Assembly: GCF_001887355.1 (NCBI RefSeq)
Contig: NZ_MPIN01000006.1
Location: forward strand, 606,838 to 670,837
Source: Cystobacter ferrugineus
Lineage (GTDB): Bacteria; Myxococcota; Myxococcia; Myxococcales; Myxococcaceae
Reading direction: 5' to 3'
DNA: 64,000 nucleotides
The notes beneath the pieces are model-generated. The model was given only the letters and a program-made list of their open reading frames with translations. It was not told the origin of the DNA and made no database searches. The translations under genes and the position numbers were made by a program. Positions 35,829 to 46,079 of this stretch are shown here, in pieces. Each line of letters opens with the position of its first letter. Position 1 is the stretch's first letter.

Positions 35829-36551
35829 ATGTACCTGAAAGTGTCCGAGGAGATGGCGCAGCGCTACCCCGACCTGCGCATCAGCTTCATCACGGTGCGG
35901 GGCATGGACAACACGGGCGAGAGCCCGGAGCTGGTGGCCGAGCTGCGCGAGGCGGAAGCGGCCTTCCGCACCCGGGTGCCGGACGCCAACGCGCTCGGCG
36001 AGGATCCCCGCATCCGGGCCTGGCAGGAGGCGTACCAGAGCTTCAAGGTGAATCCGAAGAAGTTCCGGCCCAGCGCCGAGGCCCTGTTGCGCCGCGTGGT
36101 GAAGGGCGACCCGGTGCCGTGGATCAGCAAGGCCGTCAACGCGTACCTGCTCGCGGAGCTGTCCTACCTGCTGCCGGTGGGGGGCTACGACGTGAAGGGC
36201 GTGAACGGCGACGTGACCTTGCGGCTGTCTCCGGGCAACGAGTCCTTCACCGCCATCGGCGCCGCCCAGGCGGAGACCACCGACGCGGGCGAGGTCGTCT
36301 ACGCGGATGACGCCAAGGTGCTCACGCGCCGCTGGAACTTCCGCGACTGCGATCAGGCCAAGGTGGAGGCCGCCTCGCGCGACATCGCGCTCTTCGTGGA
36401 GGCGCCCTCCGCCACCGTGCGCACCGAGGACCTGGTGGGCCTGGTGGAGCTGATCGGCCAGAAGATCCAGCGCTACTGCGGAGGCACCATTCGCACCGGG
36501 CTGCTCGACGCGCGCCAGACGCGCGCCATCGCCCTGCCCTTCGAGGGCTGA
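35829..36551 (+). CDS. B3/B4 tRNA-binding domain protein
   Basis: A 240-residue protein matching the B3/B4 domain of phenylalanyl-tRNA synthetase beta subunits as a stand-alone protein. Diagnostic stretches are WQEAYQSFKVNPKKFRPSAEALLRRV, NAYLLAELSYLLPVGGYD and the acidic core VVYADDAKVLTRRWNFRDCDQ. Stand-alone members are widespread, and some are thought to edit or handle misacylated species, but function is unproven. GGAGGAAGGC precedes the start. It converges on the cytochrome gene to its right. Confidence 0.85.
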   Translation: MYLKVSEEMAQRYPDLRISFITVRGMDNTGESPELVAELREAEAAFRTRVPDANALGEDPRIRAWQEAYQSFKVNPKKFRPSAEALLRRVVKGDPVPWISKAVNAYLLAELSYLLPVGGYDVKGVNGDVTLRLSPGNESFTAIGAAQAETTDAGEVVYADDAKVLTRRWNFRDCDQAKVEAASRDIALFVEAPSATVRTEDLVGLVELIGQKIQRYCGGTIRTGLLDARQTRAIALPFEG

Positions 36552-36554
36552 GCC

Positions 36555-36953
36555 TCAGGGAGTCGCCGCCGCCGCGGGGTTGCCCGCCTTGATCCAGCGC
36601 GCCAGCGAGAGGGCCTCCTGGGTGGACATGAGGTCCGCGTAGCTGGGCATCCCCGTTCCGGGCCGGACCTTCTGGGCGTCGAGGATCCACATGGCGACCG
36701 TCTCGTCGGGCTTGCTCCGCGCGTTGACGAGGGCGGGGGCGAACATGGAGCCCTCTCCGTGGCAGTTGTGGCACTTCAAGCTGGTGAAGAGCTGCTCCGG
36801 AGGCCGCGGAGCCTGGGCGGGGGCGGCGTTTCCGGACGTGGAGGTCGCCGCCTCCTTCTTCTCCGAGCAACCCGCGAGGGCCACGGCCATCGACAAGAGC
36901 AGCGTGTGGGACAGCGGAAGGACGAGGGGCATGCGGTTGGAGCGCTTGCGCAT
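36555..36953 (-). CDS. Lipoprotein c-type cytochrome
   Basis: A 132-residue protein with a signal peptide ending in ALAGC, a lipobox, then a Ser/Ala/Pro linker. The heme motif is KCHNCHGEG near residue 63, and the distal ligand is Met in GTGMPSY. This is a class I monoheme cytochrome c. It would carry electrons at the periplasmic face. It ends three bases after the convergent B3/B4 gene. Confidence 0.85.
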   Translation of the reverse strand: MRKRSNRMPLVLPLSHTLLLSMAVALAGCSEKKEAATSTSGNAAPAQAPRPPEQLFTSLKCHNCHGEGSMFAPALVNARSKPDETVAMWILDAQKVRPGTGMPSYADLMSTQEALSLARWIKAGNPAAAATP

Positions 36954-37138
36954 ACCCCCTCCTCTACCCGATTTCCCGGGCCGAGGCGCGGGCGACGCTC
37001 ACCACCGGCGCAGGGAGGACCAGGGGAAGGGGGCCCAGAAGGGTGTCGCCACGGTGTCGCCCTCGAGCGAGAACCGAGGCTCAACACCCCGCCCGCGGAG
37101 CTGCACCGCGGCATGTCCAAGCCGGGCTCGGGCCGCAA

Positions 37139-37164
37139 CCGAGCCCCCTCTCGGGGGGGCTCGG
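37139..37164 (-). terminator. Hairpin after the truncated reading frame
   Basis: CCGAGCCCCC pairs with GGGGGGCTCGG across a TCTC loop. It lies three bases beyond the stop codon of the fragment at 37167, read on the minus strand, as a terminator would; the T run is weak. Confidence 0.5.
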
Positions 37165-37166
37165 TC

Positions 37167-37305
37167 CTACTCGCGCACGAGGAGCTGGTGCTTGAGCTGG
37201 CCGCCCTTGCAGGTCCACACCACCTTGTTGGCCTTCTGCAAGGGCGTGCCGCCGGACTGGCTGCAGACGAGCTGCACGAGCCGGTACCAGGTGATGTCCA
37301 GACAC
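37167..37305 (-). pseudogene. C-terminal fragment of an unknown gene
   Basis: In the 465-base gap between the cytochrome and the kelch gene there is a short coding-like tail ending at a TAG (37167-37169). It reads LDITWYRLVQLVCSQSGG then KANKVVWTCKGGQLKHQLLV, with two cysteines and balanced composition. No start or ribosome site lies upstream before another hairpin. It looks like the end of a deleted secreted protein. The rest of the gap holds only hairpins. Confidence 0.4.
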
Positions 37306-37340
37306 CTTCTCGGGCGGGCCGCCCCCAGAGCGGCCCCCCG

Positions 37341-37391
37341 CAAAACACGGGGCGCGCCGAGGCTCCCCCTGGGAAGCCCTCGACGCGCCCC
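37341..37391 (-). terminator. Terminator of the kelch lipoprotein gene
   Basis: On the minus strand, GGGGCGCGTCGAGGGCT pairs with an almost complementary arm, then TGTTTTG follows. It starts 28 bases after the kelch stop codon. Confidence 0.7.
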
Positions 37392-37418
37392 GAACCCACC
37401 TGCGGCAGACGACCGGTG

Positions 37419-40400
37419 TTACGGCGCCTGGTTGTTCGTCACGGTGAGGTCCAGCGTCATGTCGTCCGTGGAGAACAACTCCGTGGTGCGCACGTAGAGG
37501 TGCAGCTGTCCGTTCCCGTCCCTCGCGGAGATCGCCTCGGTCGAGTCCTCTCCTTCCAGGCTATTGTTGTCGCAGGACTCCTCCTCGAAGAGCTTGCCAG
37601 CCGCCTCGGACTTGACGGTGACGTTGTCGTTCAGCAGGGTCAGTTTCACGGTCACCTCCGCGCGCACCTCGTCCTCCACGCACATCGAATAAAAGAACGA
37701 GGCGGTCGGGCTGTCCGGGTTGAGGTGGGCGACATCGCTGATCCACAGCGTCTTCCTTACGTCCGGGGCGTCATCCTCCAGCGCATCCAGCCGCCCCTGG
37801 AGGAGAACCTCCCGGTTGTACTCGGGATGGGGCGTGGGGCCCGGCTGGGCCGTGACCGTGATGTTGCGCGTATACGAGGTGCCGTAGTTGCGGCCATGGC
37901 CGTCACTCAGCAGGGTGATCCTGGGCTTCCTGGTCCCGGCCGTCACCCACGTGTGGCGCTTGTTGAAGACCTCATCGAACCTGGCGCCGGTGAACTCCTC
38001 GCTCGCGCCATCGTCCCACTCCAGCCGGTAGTTGATGGTGTTGTCCCTCTCTTCAATCAGCGCGGCCTTCTCGTTGTCCTTCGGGAACGGGAAGCAGGGG
38101 CGCATCCGGATGCTGTAGACGGTGTTGTCGTACTGGCCCGTCGTCGCAGACCCCTCCAGGATGGGATCAAAGGGCGTCCATCCGCCGGGGACCGAGGTCA
38201 CCAGGTTCGCGAAGGCGATGTGCTGCTTTCCGGTGGAGAAGATGGCGGGCCATTCCTTCGTGCCGAACACCAGGGCGCTGACCTCGGCGGTGACGTTGAG
38301 GCGCCAGTTGAGGTCGAAGTACCCGCCCTGGACGAACTCCTGGACGCCGTCACCATCGGCATCACCACAGTCGGCGCCGGTGTAGCCCCACAGGTCTCCG
38401 TCCAGGTAGGGACGCAGACCCACCTGAGCGTAGGCCGCATCGAAGATGCCGGCACGCACGGCCGCCTGGACCCAGACGGACGGCTCGATACGGCCCTGGA
38501 TGCTGGCCACGACGGGCGGGGACGAGGGCGGCGGCGAGCTGAAGTTCGTCGTGGACTCGCAGCCATCAAAGGTACACGTGGCCGTATAGTCCAACGAGAC
38601 GCTCTTCTTGGCGTCGTAGCTGATCCGGCCGGTGGTGCTCGCCTTGACGTCGATGCCCGCGGTGATCGGCAGGGAGACGTCGATCGGGATCACGACGGGG
38701 CCAACGGGAATGGCAATGACGCCCAGGGTCGGCCTGACAATGGGGAACTGCCACGCATTGTCATAGGTGACCGTGCCCTCCAGGGTGGCGCCGTAGGAGA
38801 GAGCACCATGGGCCTCGAGCTTGAGGTGGTTGAGATCGAAGCCGGCCGTCACGCAGCCGAAGAACAGGAAGGGCTCGCGGATCTTGAGCACCTCCACCTC
38901 GGCGCTCGCCTCCGCCTCAATGTCACCCTTCGTGGCGAGGGTGCCATTCAAGCCCTCGTCCAGCTTCTTCTCGAGGTTGAGGGGCTTGTAGAAGTTGAAG
39001 GTCTTGGAGGCTCTGCCGACCTTGTCCGGGCACTTGTCCCCCCCCATCAGCGAAGGCTCCATCGGCTCCATGATGGACTGCAGGTAGGGGGTGGGCGCCC
39101 CCTGCTGCTCGGAGATGCGGAGCTCGTCCAGGACCTTCTTGTTGAGGAAGAAGACCGTCGTCTTGGTCTCGGAGAGGTCCGCCATGTGCTGGCGGACCGC
39201 ATCGGACACCGGCACGTTGGAGATGCCGGCCTCGTCGCCGACCACGTACAGCTCCGCGTCGTACGGTGCCACCTCGTCCGTGTTGGCGCCGCTGACGTTG
39301 ATGAGCTGCCAGCCGGTGCCCTCGTCGAGGACGACCTTGACCTGAGCAGCGGAGAACACCTCGGCGGAGTCCTGCTCGCTGTTGCTGATGCCGCCGGACA
39401 CGAGCACGCGGCCGTTGCTCAGCAGCGTGGCCGTGTGCTGGAAGCGCGGCACCGCCATGGCGGGCATGGCGTCCCACACACCCCGGACGGGATCATAGAG
39501 CTCGGCGGCGGTCTGGATGCCGGTGGCGTCGTCATAGCCGCCCGACACCAGCACCCTTCCGTTGCCCAGCAGCGTCGCGGTGTGCAGGCGGCGGGGATTG
39601 CTCATGGGACTGGTGGCGGACCAGGTCTGCGTGGCCGGATCGAACAGCTCGGCGCGGGTGGAGGGCTCGCCGTCCGCGGCACCGCCGGTCACCAGCACCT
39701 GACCGTTGTTCAGCAGCGTCGCCGTGTGGCGGGAGCGAGCCGTGCCCAGGTTCCCCACGGCCGTCCACGCGCCCGTGGCCGGATCATACAGCTCCGCCGA
39801 GTTCAGCAGCCCCACGGTCCCCTGGCCTCCGGCGAGCAGCACCTTGCCGGAGGCGAGCAACGTCGCCGTGTGCTGGGTGCGCGCCACACTCGAGGCGGCC
39901 ACGGCCGTCCATGTGCCCGTGGCCGGATCATACAGCTCGGCCGAGCCCAGCACGTTGCCGCCGTACTCCCCATCCGAGCCGCCCGCCACCAGCACCCGGC
40001 CGTCCTTCAGCAGGGTGGCGGTGTGGTAGTAGCGCGGGGAGACCATCGCCCCGGTCGCCGTCCACGTACCCGAGGCGGGATCGAACAGCGACGCGCTGAT
40101 GCCCAGATCGTTTCCACCGGCGACGAGCACCTTGCCCGAGGGCAGGAGCGTGGCGGTGGCGTTGCGGTAGCTGGCGGGGGCGTCGCCCGTCGGGCTCCAG
40201 GTGCCCGTGGCCGGATCATACAGCTCGGCGCTCTGGCTGTAGCCGCCAGCGGCGAGGACGCGGCCGTCCTGAAGCCGGATGGCAATCTGCTGCAGGTGGG
40301 CCGAGGCCATGTTGCCCGTCCGCGCCCAGCCGGTCCCGTCCGAGGTCGTCACGGTCCCAAGGGCCTGGGACTGGGCCTTCGGGGTGGACAGAGAGGCCGC

Positions 40401-40487
40401 GGGCTCCGCGGTCTTCTCAAAACTCGAGTCCACGCAGCCGCCAGCCAGCAGCAGCGCGAGGGCTCCAAACTTCATGGTGCGCTTCAC
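37419..40487 (-). CDS. Large kelch-repeat lipoprotein
   Basis: A 1022-residue exported protein. The GTG at 40487 follows CTGGAGAAG and gives a signal peptide ending LAGGC, a lipobox. Residues about 45-375 hold seven to eight kelch repeats, each like [12 protein letters not shown]...[14 protein letters not shown], forming one beta-propeller. The remaining 650 residues are beta-rich, acidic and poorly recognised, with a charged segment near 520-560 and DGDGVQEF, a calcium-loop-like string. It is probably on the cell surface. A sugar-binding or adhesion role is inference. Confidence 0.8.
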   Translation of the reverse strand: MKRTMKFGALALLLAGGCVDSSFEKTAEPAASLSTPKAQSQALGTVTTSDGTGWARTGNMASAHLQQIAIRLQDGRVLAAGGYSQSAELYDPATGTWSPTGDAPASYRNATATLLPSGKVLVAGGNDLGISASLFDPASGTWTATGAMVSPRYYHTATLLKDGRVLVAGGSDGEYGGNVLGSAELYDPATGTWTAVAASSVARTQHTATLLASGKVLLAGGQGTVGLLNSAELYDPATGAWTAVGNLGTARSRHTATLLNNGQVLVTGGAADGEPSTRAELFDPATQTWSATSPMSNPRRLHTATLLGNGRVLVSGGYDDATGIQTAAELYDPVRGVWDAMPAMAVPRFQHTATLLSNGRVLVSGGISNSEQDSAEVFSAAQVKVVLDEGTGWQLINVSGANTDEVAPYDAELYVVGDEAGISNVPVSDAVRQHMADLSETKTTVFFLNKKVLDELRISEQQGAPTPYLQSIMEPMEPSLMGGDKCPDKVGRASKTFNFYKPLNLEKKLDEGLNGTLATKGDIEAEASAEVEVLKIREPFLFFGCVTAGFDLNHLKLEAHGALSYGATLEGTVTYDNAWQFPIVRPTLGVIAIPVGPVVIPIDVSLPITAGIDVKASTTGRISYDAKKSVSLDYTATCTFDGCESTTNFSSPPPSSPPVVASIQGRIEPSVWVQAAVRAGIFDAAYAQVGLRPYLDGDLWGYTGADCGDADGDGVQEFVQGGYFDLNWRLNVTAEVSALVFGTKEWPAIFSTGKQHIAFANLVTSVPGGWTPFDPILEGSATTGQYDNTVYSIRMRPCFPFPKDNEKAALIEERDNTINYRLEWDDGASEEFTGARFDEVFNKRHTWVTAGTRKPRITLLSDGHGRNYGTSYTRNITVTAQPGPTPHPEYNREVLLQGRLDALEDDAPDVRKTLWISDVAHLNPDSPTASFFYSMCVEDEVRAEVTVKLTLLNDNVTVKSEAAGKLFEEESCDNNSLEGEDSTEAISARDGNGQLHLYVRTTELFSTDDMTLDLTVTNNQAP

Positions 40488-40719
40488 GATGTCTTCTCCA
40501 GGAGGGTCATGCGAATGCTCCACTGCGGAGGGCCTGCGCACAGACGGGCCTTCCCGATGGACGTGGAAAAAGACGCGCTCGTGGGTGCTTGTTACATGCG
40601 TGACTTTCCCGGCATTTTCGCGCGCGAGCGCCGGGACATCCCTCGCGTGGTCTCAGAGTTTGAGAGTCCGCTCCACCTGGCGCAGCAGGCGCTCCTGGGT
40701 CAGGCGCACGCTGGCCTCT

Positions 40720-40968
40720 CGCGGGATTCAATGCAGCATGTCTCGCAAGGGCAACTGCTGGGACAACGCCGTGGTGGAGAGCTTCTTTAGCAGTTTGAAG
40801 CAGGAGCTCGTCTACACCACCGACTTCGCCACGCACGAGCAGGCCCGGCTGGCCCTCTTCGAATACATCGAGGTCTTCTACAACCGCCAGCGGCGGCACT
40901 CTTCGCTGGGCTACGTCAGTCCAGTGGATTTTGAGCTTGCAGCCTTACCGCAGAAGTTGGCAGCATAA
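40720..40968 (+). pseudogene. 3' remnant of an IS3-family transposase (OrfB)
   Basis: The last 80 codons of an IS3-type integrase-like transposase. [20 protein letters not shown] holds the conserved final Glu of the DDE triad, followed by FFSSLKQEL and [15 protein letters not shown]. Sequence upstream of about 40720 is unrelated, so OrfA and most of OrfB are gone. The IS right end begins one base after its stop codon. Confidence 0.85.
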
Positions 40969-40969
40969 C

Positions 40970-40999
40970 CCTACTGTCCACGTAACCGGGGCAAGCCCA
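40970..40999. mobile_element. Right terminal inverted repeat of the IS3-type element
   Basis: CCTACTGTCCACGTAACCGG followed by GGCAAGCCCA. Its inverse starts with TG and resembles left ends of IS3-family elements (TG...GCCCCGG..TACGTGGACA). Related solo copies occur at 8191 and 53372. The about 190 bases that follow, up to the peptidase gene, hold nothing recognisable. Confidence 0.7.
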
Positions 41000-41190
41000 T
41001 CTTTCGCCTGCCTCCACACCGCGCACAGGCGAACACGTCCCGTGCTTTCCGTCCCGCGCGGCAGCCCTCCCCCATCCCCCGCGCCCTCCTCTGCTTCCTC
41101 GGCTCCTCCACCGTCGCGGCCAAGCAGAAGCTCTCCTTCTGGGGGCCCGCCTCCGTCCCCGCTCGAGGCAGCGCCCCGTGCAGTCGGGAC

Positions 41191-42861
41191 TTACTTCAGC
41201 AGGGCCTGAGCCCGCTCGGGATCGACGCCGAAGAGCTGTGCCGGCAGGCTGACCGATTGTCCGCATGCGAGGGTGGCACTGCTGCCATCCTGCAGGCCCA
41301 GCACCGTCTTGCCTTTTTCCTGGCAGGCCTTGACCGAGGCCTTGACGGCGCCGGCGTCCTCGAATAGCGGCAGAGCTTCCGCGCGCACCACCACCATGTC
41401 TGCGCGCAGCACGCCGCACTTCGGCCCGGGCGCGATGCGCGCCGCCGCCGCTTCCTGGTACATGCTGACGGCGCCGTTGCAGTCGGCGCGCATCAGTTGT
41501 TCGATGTGGCGAAAGGCCATCGGCTTGACCATGGCAGGGCTCCACTCCGAGGTCACGCGCAGCAGGGAGCCGGGCTGGCGCGCGTAGTCCTGCAGGACAT
41601 TCTCCAGCGTTTCGGTGCCCGCGAGGCGTGGCAGCCAGCGGGGCTGGCAGTCCTGCGCGGCGCCGCATTCGAGTTCACGGGCGAAATCGGTGCGCTCGCC
41701 CTGCTTTCCTTTGCGGTTGTAGTCGCGCAGCCGCAGCAGGGACGACTGCGGGACGTCCGACGACAGTCCGATCGCGTAGAAAGCCAGGCCGCAGTCGTAG
41801 GGCATGCGCCCCCAGCCGCGGCGAGGCAGCGCCTTCCAGGATTTGCCATTGGCTGCGAGGACGCAGCCGTTCACGGCCTTTTCCAGTTCGCCTTTGAAGC
41901 CGTCGTGATCGAGCCAGCCGAGCCGGGCGGCCGTCACCGCGCGCAGGAATTCGGCGCCGCCTTCGCCGACGGTCGCCTCATCCTCTTTCCAGCTGTCGTT
42001 CCAGTCCTGGGGTTGGGTGAGGTGGGCCATCTCGTGCGCCACGAAGGTATGCAGCAGCTCTTCCTGTTCGCGGCCGGGCGCGGGCGGGAAGGACAGGCGC
42101 ATCACGGTACGATTGGCTACGTCACCCCAGTAATTGTGCGGATCGGAAGGCGAGGCAACGATGAAGGGTATGCTGAACGGCAGGCCGGGCAGCTCCTTCC
42201 TGAGCTCTCTTTCGATGCTGTCCAGCGTGGCGTCCAGATAGGCCAGGGTCTGCCGCGCGAAGTTGCTGCTGGCATGGACGCGGGATGTCGCACCGGGCCG
42301 GAAGGCTTGCTGGATCAGGACGGTCGGCATCGCATCGCCGCCGCCGGCAGCGGCAGTGCGTGCGCCGCTTTCCGCCGTGGTCACGCCATCGACCACGACT
42401 GTCCCGCCAGGGACGACGAACTTCCAGTCGACCGCACCACAGGCATCGGTGAGCGCGTAGGAGCTGGTGTGCACATACAAGCCTTTTTCGACCGGATAGG
42501 CCCACGGATACGTACGGTCCTTGTTGCGCTTGGTAGCGGGCACGCGCAGGCGCAGCGTGCTGCAGGATGCGTTCTTGCGGCGGAGTTGCCGCCCATCCAA
42601 CCCGGTGCAGTCGTCGGCAGCGCTCCAGTCGCTGCGCAGGCCGACGTCATTGCGACCGGCATTGGGGCGCACCCCGTCGTCACGGAACGTCAGCGCCGTG
42701 CAGGACGGCGGAATCTCGTAGCTGACCTCGAGCGCGGCGGGGTCGCGCATCGTGATGGTCGCATGGACCGTGGCAGGCGAGGAGGCAGGCGCCGGGATGG
42801 CGCTTCGGGCAAAACAGGCCGGCGCACAGGCCAGCAGCAGGGCGGACAGGTGCAGCTTCAA
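41191..42861 (-). CDS. Secreted zinc metallopeptidase (HExxH, gluzincin-like)
   Basis: A 556-residue exported protein. A signal peptide (MKLHLSALLLACAPACFA) is followed by a beta-rich N-terminal domain of about 190 residues and a helical peptidase domain. The zinc motif is FVAHEMAHLTQ, with the third ligand probably the Glu in ATVGEGGAEFL about 25 residues on, as in M1-like gluzincins. Cysteines are numerous. Codon use looks unlike neighbouring genes and like beta-proteobacterial secreted proteins. It lies next to the IS3 remnant, which suggests transfer. The aminopeptidase-like assignment is moderate; the substrate is unknown. Confidence 0.7.
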   Translation of the reverse strand: MKLHLSALLLACAPACFARSAIPAPASSPATVHATITMRDPAALEVSYEIPPSCTALTFRDDGVRPNAGRNDVGLRSDWSAADDCTGLDGRQLRRKNASCSTLRLRVPATKRNKDRTYPWAYPVEKGLYVHTSSYALTDACGAVDWKFVVPGGTVVVDGVTTAESGARTAAAGGGDAMPTVLIQQAFRPGATSRVHASSNFARQTLAYLDATLDSIERELRKELPGLPFSIPFIVASPSDPHNYWGDVANRTVMRLSFPPAPGREQEELLHTFVAHEMAHLTQPQDWNDSWKEDEATVGEGGAEFLRAVTAARLGWLDHDGFKGELEKAVNGCVLAANGKSWKALPRRGWGRMPYDCGLAFYAIGLSSDVPQSSLLRLRDYNRKGKQGERTDFARELECGAAQDCQPRWLPRLAGTETLENVLQDYARQPGSLLRVTSEWSPAMVKPMAFRHIEQLMRADCNGAVSMYQEAAAARIAPGPKCGVLRADMVVVRAEALPLFEDAGAVKASVKACQEKGKTVLGLQDGSSATLACGQSVSLPAQLFGVDPERAQALLK

Positions 42862-42998
42862 TGAGCCTCCGATAATGAGCCGATAACGGAATCGTTGATG
42901 TTAACTGATGAAGCTTCTTGGGGGCGCGAGCTGGGCGGGCACAGCACCCGCATACCCGGCCCGAGCACCTCGAGCGGAGCCCTCGGCTGTTGGGGCAT

Positions 42999-43180
42999 GC
43001 CTCGACACGCCAGGCATTGAAGGAGTTGCGTGAGCAGTACCGGGCCTTCGTCGCGGCGTTCCGAGAGGCGGCGGCACGGTAGATGCGAGGAGATTTCCCG
43101 GCCAGCTTTCCGCTCTTTTCTTTTCCGCCGCGTGTCGTGCCGGTCTCGTCACTCGAATTCTCTGAACCCTTTCTGGGGCT
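42999..43180 (+). pseudogene. Decayed C-terminus of a possible transposase
   Basis: The 410-base gap before the response regulator holds a frame reading ASTRQALKELREQYRAFVAA, then FREAAAR, a TAG, then RGDFPASFPLFSFPPRVVPV in the same frame. The last part resembles the debris at about 61200-61310 (FPPFSFPPRVVP). The first part resembles C-terminal helices of REP-associated transposases. One stop codon and no 5' end mark it as a relic. Confidence 0.4.
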
Positions 43181-43273
43181 GGGGCACCCTCACCCCGTCC
43201 CTCTCCCGAGGGGAGAGGGGAAATCTTCGTGGACCTACCTGAAGGGGCTCGAGGCCTGTTCGCATGGGACGGC

Positions 43274-43753
43274 CTACGGCTCGGTGAGGGTGAGCGCCAG
43301 CTGGCGCAGCTCGTGGCCGTTGACGGGCTTACGCAGCTCCTTGAGCAGCGGGGTCTCGCCGAACTCCTCGACAATCTCCTCCCAGGAGTAGTCGGAGTAG
43401 GCCGAGCAGAGCACCACCCGCTGCGAGGGGTGCACCTTCCACAGCTCCCGCAGCGTCTCCACGCCATTGCCGCCGGGCGGCATCCGGTAGTCCAGGAAGA
43501 CCAACGCGTAGGGGCGGCCCGCCGCCACGGCCTCCCGTACCCTGGCCACCCCCTCCTGTCCCTGGAAGGCCGACTCCACCTCGAACTCCGGACCGGCGGG
43601 CCGCGCACGAGCGGGGGGCGCGCCAAAGAGGGCCGTCCGCAGCGATGCGAGCTGCTCCGGGCTCCCGCCGCGCTCCGGACAGAGGAGCCGCCGGAAGTCC
43701 TGGTGGATGGCCGCGGAGTCATCGATGACCAGGATCCGCCGCTTGTCACTCAT
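43274..43753 (-). CDS. Single-domain response regulator
   Basis: A 159-residue receiver domain. RILVIDDSAAIHQDF carries the acidic pair, VFLDYRMPPGGNG the phospho-acceptor Asp, and VLCSAYSDYSW the switch Ser. A 25-residue insertion (PEQLASLRTALFGAPPA) sits after helix 1, shared with the receiver domain of the hybrid kinase at 46080. No output domain exists, so it would relay phosphate or regulate by binding. Its ATG overlaps the stop of the upstream kinase frame by four bases. Confidence 0.9.
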   Translation of the reverse strand: MSDKRRILVIDDSAAIHQDFRRLLCPERGGSPEQLASLRTALFGAPPARARPAGPEFEVESAFQGQEGVARVREAVAAGRPYALVFLDYRMPPGGNGVETLRELWKVHPSQRVVLCSAYSDYSWEEIVEEFGETPLLKELRKPVNGHELRQLALTLTEP

Positions 43754-45987
43754 GCCGCCTCCGGGGATGTGCAGGGCAGTTCCAGGGTGAAGGTGGCGCC
43801 ACGCCCGGGACCGTCGCTGTGCGCCGTCAGCGTGCCGCCCAGCTCCTGGGCCGCCAGCGCACTGGAGTGCAGGCCGAAGCCGTGGCCCTCCTCCCGGGTG
43901 GTGAAGCCGTGCTGGAAGATGCGCGTGAGCAGCTCCGGCGCGATGCCCACCCCGTTGTCGCTCACCTCGATGCGGACGCGGTCGGCCGCGGGCGCCTCCA
44001 CCCGCAGCGTCAGGCACCGCTGCTCCGCGGGCGCCGCATCCAGGGCGTACTTGGAGTTGCTGATGAGGTTGACCAGGATCATCAACACCTTGTGCTTGTC
44101 GGTCAGGAGCTGGGGCACGGGGGACAGGTGCCGCTCCACCCGCACCTCATGACGGGTGAGCCCCGCCGAGTTGATGCGCAAGGCATCCTCCAACAGCTCC
44201 ACCAGGTGGGCCGGCTCGTTGAGCCGGGGTGTCCGGGTGTAGTTCTGCTGCAGCTTCACGATGGTGCCGATGTGCTCGGTGTACCGGCCCACCTCGTCGA
44301 GCAGCGACACGGCCTCATGGGTTTCCTTGCGCAGGTGCTGTCCCAGCCCGCTCAGGAAGGGCATGACATTCCGGCCGCGCTCGTCCTGGGTGAGGAAGGT
44401 GGCGAGGTCATCGCGCCGCTCCTCGAGCAGGGTGGCCAACTGGCCGACGTCGTCCACCTGGAGGCCCACCAGCCGCTCCTTGGCCAGCATGGCCGAGGTG
44501 TGGACGCTGTTGAGCACGTTGCCCACGTTGTGCAGCACGCTGGTGGCGACCTCCGCCCGGCCCGCCTGCCGTGCCACCTGCACCAGTTGCCGGTGGACGT
44601 CCTTGAGCTCCCGGGTGCGCTCGTCCACCCGCTGCTCCAGCCCCTCGTTGGCCTGTCGCAAGGCCTCCTCGCGCCGCTGGACCTCGTCGGCCATGAGGCG
44701 GAAGGACCAGGCCAGCTGTCCCAGCTCGTCCTGACGCCGGGTGTCCAGCTGGACCTGGAAGTTCCCGGTGGCGATCCGTTCGGTGGCGTGGGTGAAGTCC
44801 AGCAGGGGGCGGGAGATCTGCTCCCGCAGCACCCAGAACATGATGGCCAGTTCCAACACCAGCGACGCCAGGCCGAACACCAGGACGTAGCGCGCCGCCA
44901 GGAGGGCGGGCACGGTGAGCTCCTTCTCGGGGAGCACCGTGACGAAGTTCCAGCCCGTGCCCCCCAGCCGGATCGTGGCGAGGAATTCGCCGTGTTCCGG
45001 CAGCTCCAGCACGCTCTGGGCGGACGCGCGTGCCATCACCCGCTCGAAGATGTGCCGCAGGTGGGCCCGCTGCTCCGGGGAGCCGAACTGGGTGGAGCCC
45101 CCGGACAACGAGACGTCGCGGATGTTGTAGGCCACGGTGCCATCCAGCTTCAGCTCGGGATGGGTGATGAGCTGACCATCGTCGCGGAAGATGACGTTGT
45201 ACGAGCCGGGCAGGTGGCCTTTGGCGGTGCGGGCCATCAGCTCATCCAGGAGGAGGTCATGGCCGATGGTGGCCACATGACGGCCCTCCACATCCAATGG
45301 GGTGGAGGCCGTGACCATCTAGACCTTCGAGACCGAGTCCAGGAAGGCGCCGGACCAGGCCGTCCTCCGCTGGGGGTTGTTCTGGGGAAGGCTGTTGGTG
45401 AAGTAATCGAAGGTGTAGAGCGGAAAGTCGGGCTCGGTGTCCTGAGTATAGGTGGGGCGCTCCGGCCACAGGGTCACGAACGCTCCCTCCGGCATCATGA
45501 TGTAGGTGTCCGCGACGCGGGTCAGGAGGAGCGGCCCGTGCTGGACGAGCACGTCGTACGCCGCCACGAGCCGCTGGCGGAGCTCCGCGTTGGGGGACAC
45601 GCCGCGCAACACCATGAACCCCGGCATCTTCGTGCCATCGAAGCCCTCGGGGCGGCTGCGGATCGTCCCGTCGGGGAGCTGGACGGTCAGGCGCTCGAAG
45701 CGGGAGGCCGCCTCCTCCTGGCTCAAGGACTGGATGCGCTCCTGGAGGGCCTTCTTGAGGAAGGCATGGTGGTCCTCCGCCAGGAGGAAGATGGACTCCT
45801 CGCGGTGGCCGCGCTCGACGACCGACCGCTCCAGCTGAAGGAGGGACTGGTCGCGCAGCGTCTTGAACAGGTGCAGGTAGCTGAAGAGCGTGCTCAGGGC
45901 GATGACCAACGCGATGCGCATCCCCATCTTGAGGAGCGTCGCGCGGGCCAGGGAGGCACGAGGGCGGGAAGGAATCGAGTTCGGCAT
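43750..45987 (-). pseudogene. Membrane histidine kinase with an in-frame amber codon
   Basis: One 745-codon frame is interrupted only by TAG at 45319-45321, between SVSKV and MVTASTPLD. Tryptophan (TGG) is the likely original. The N-part (45987-45322) has a helix near residues 22-42 and the start of a periplasmic cache-type sensor. The C-part has the second helix, a HAMP-like linker, an unusual H-box (SVLHNVGNVLNSV), N-box NLISNSKYALD and G-boxes DNGVGI and GHGFGL. ATG follows the TAG directly, so a shorter kinase lacking the first helix could be reinitiated. It is the middle gene of the signalling cluster. Confidence 0.75.
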
Positions 45988-46079
45988 GGAGCGCGCTCAA
46001 CGGGTTGGAGCGTGAATCCACGCACGGGCCCACCGGAAACACCAGGGGAGGGGGGAACGGAGACTGCCCGCCCGGAAGC

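Noticed and set aside
36759..40790. A very long open frame opposite the kelch gene
   Set aside because: It is a mirror of the kelch codon pattern with no domains; the kelch frame has repeats, a lipobox and a terminator.
40980..41190. Short proline/serine-rich frames after the IS3 end
   Set aside because: No start, ribosome site or family; treated as non-coding debris.
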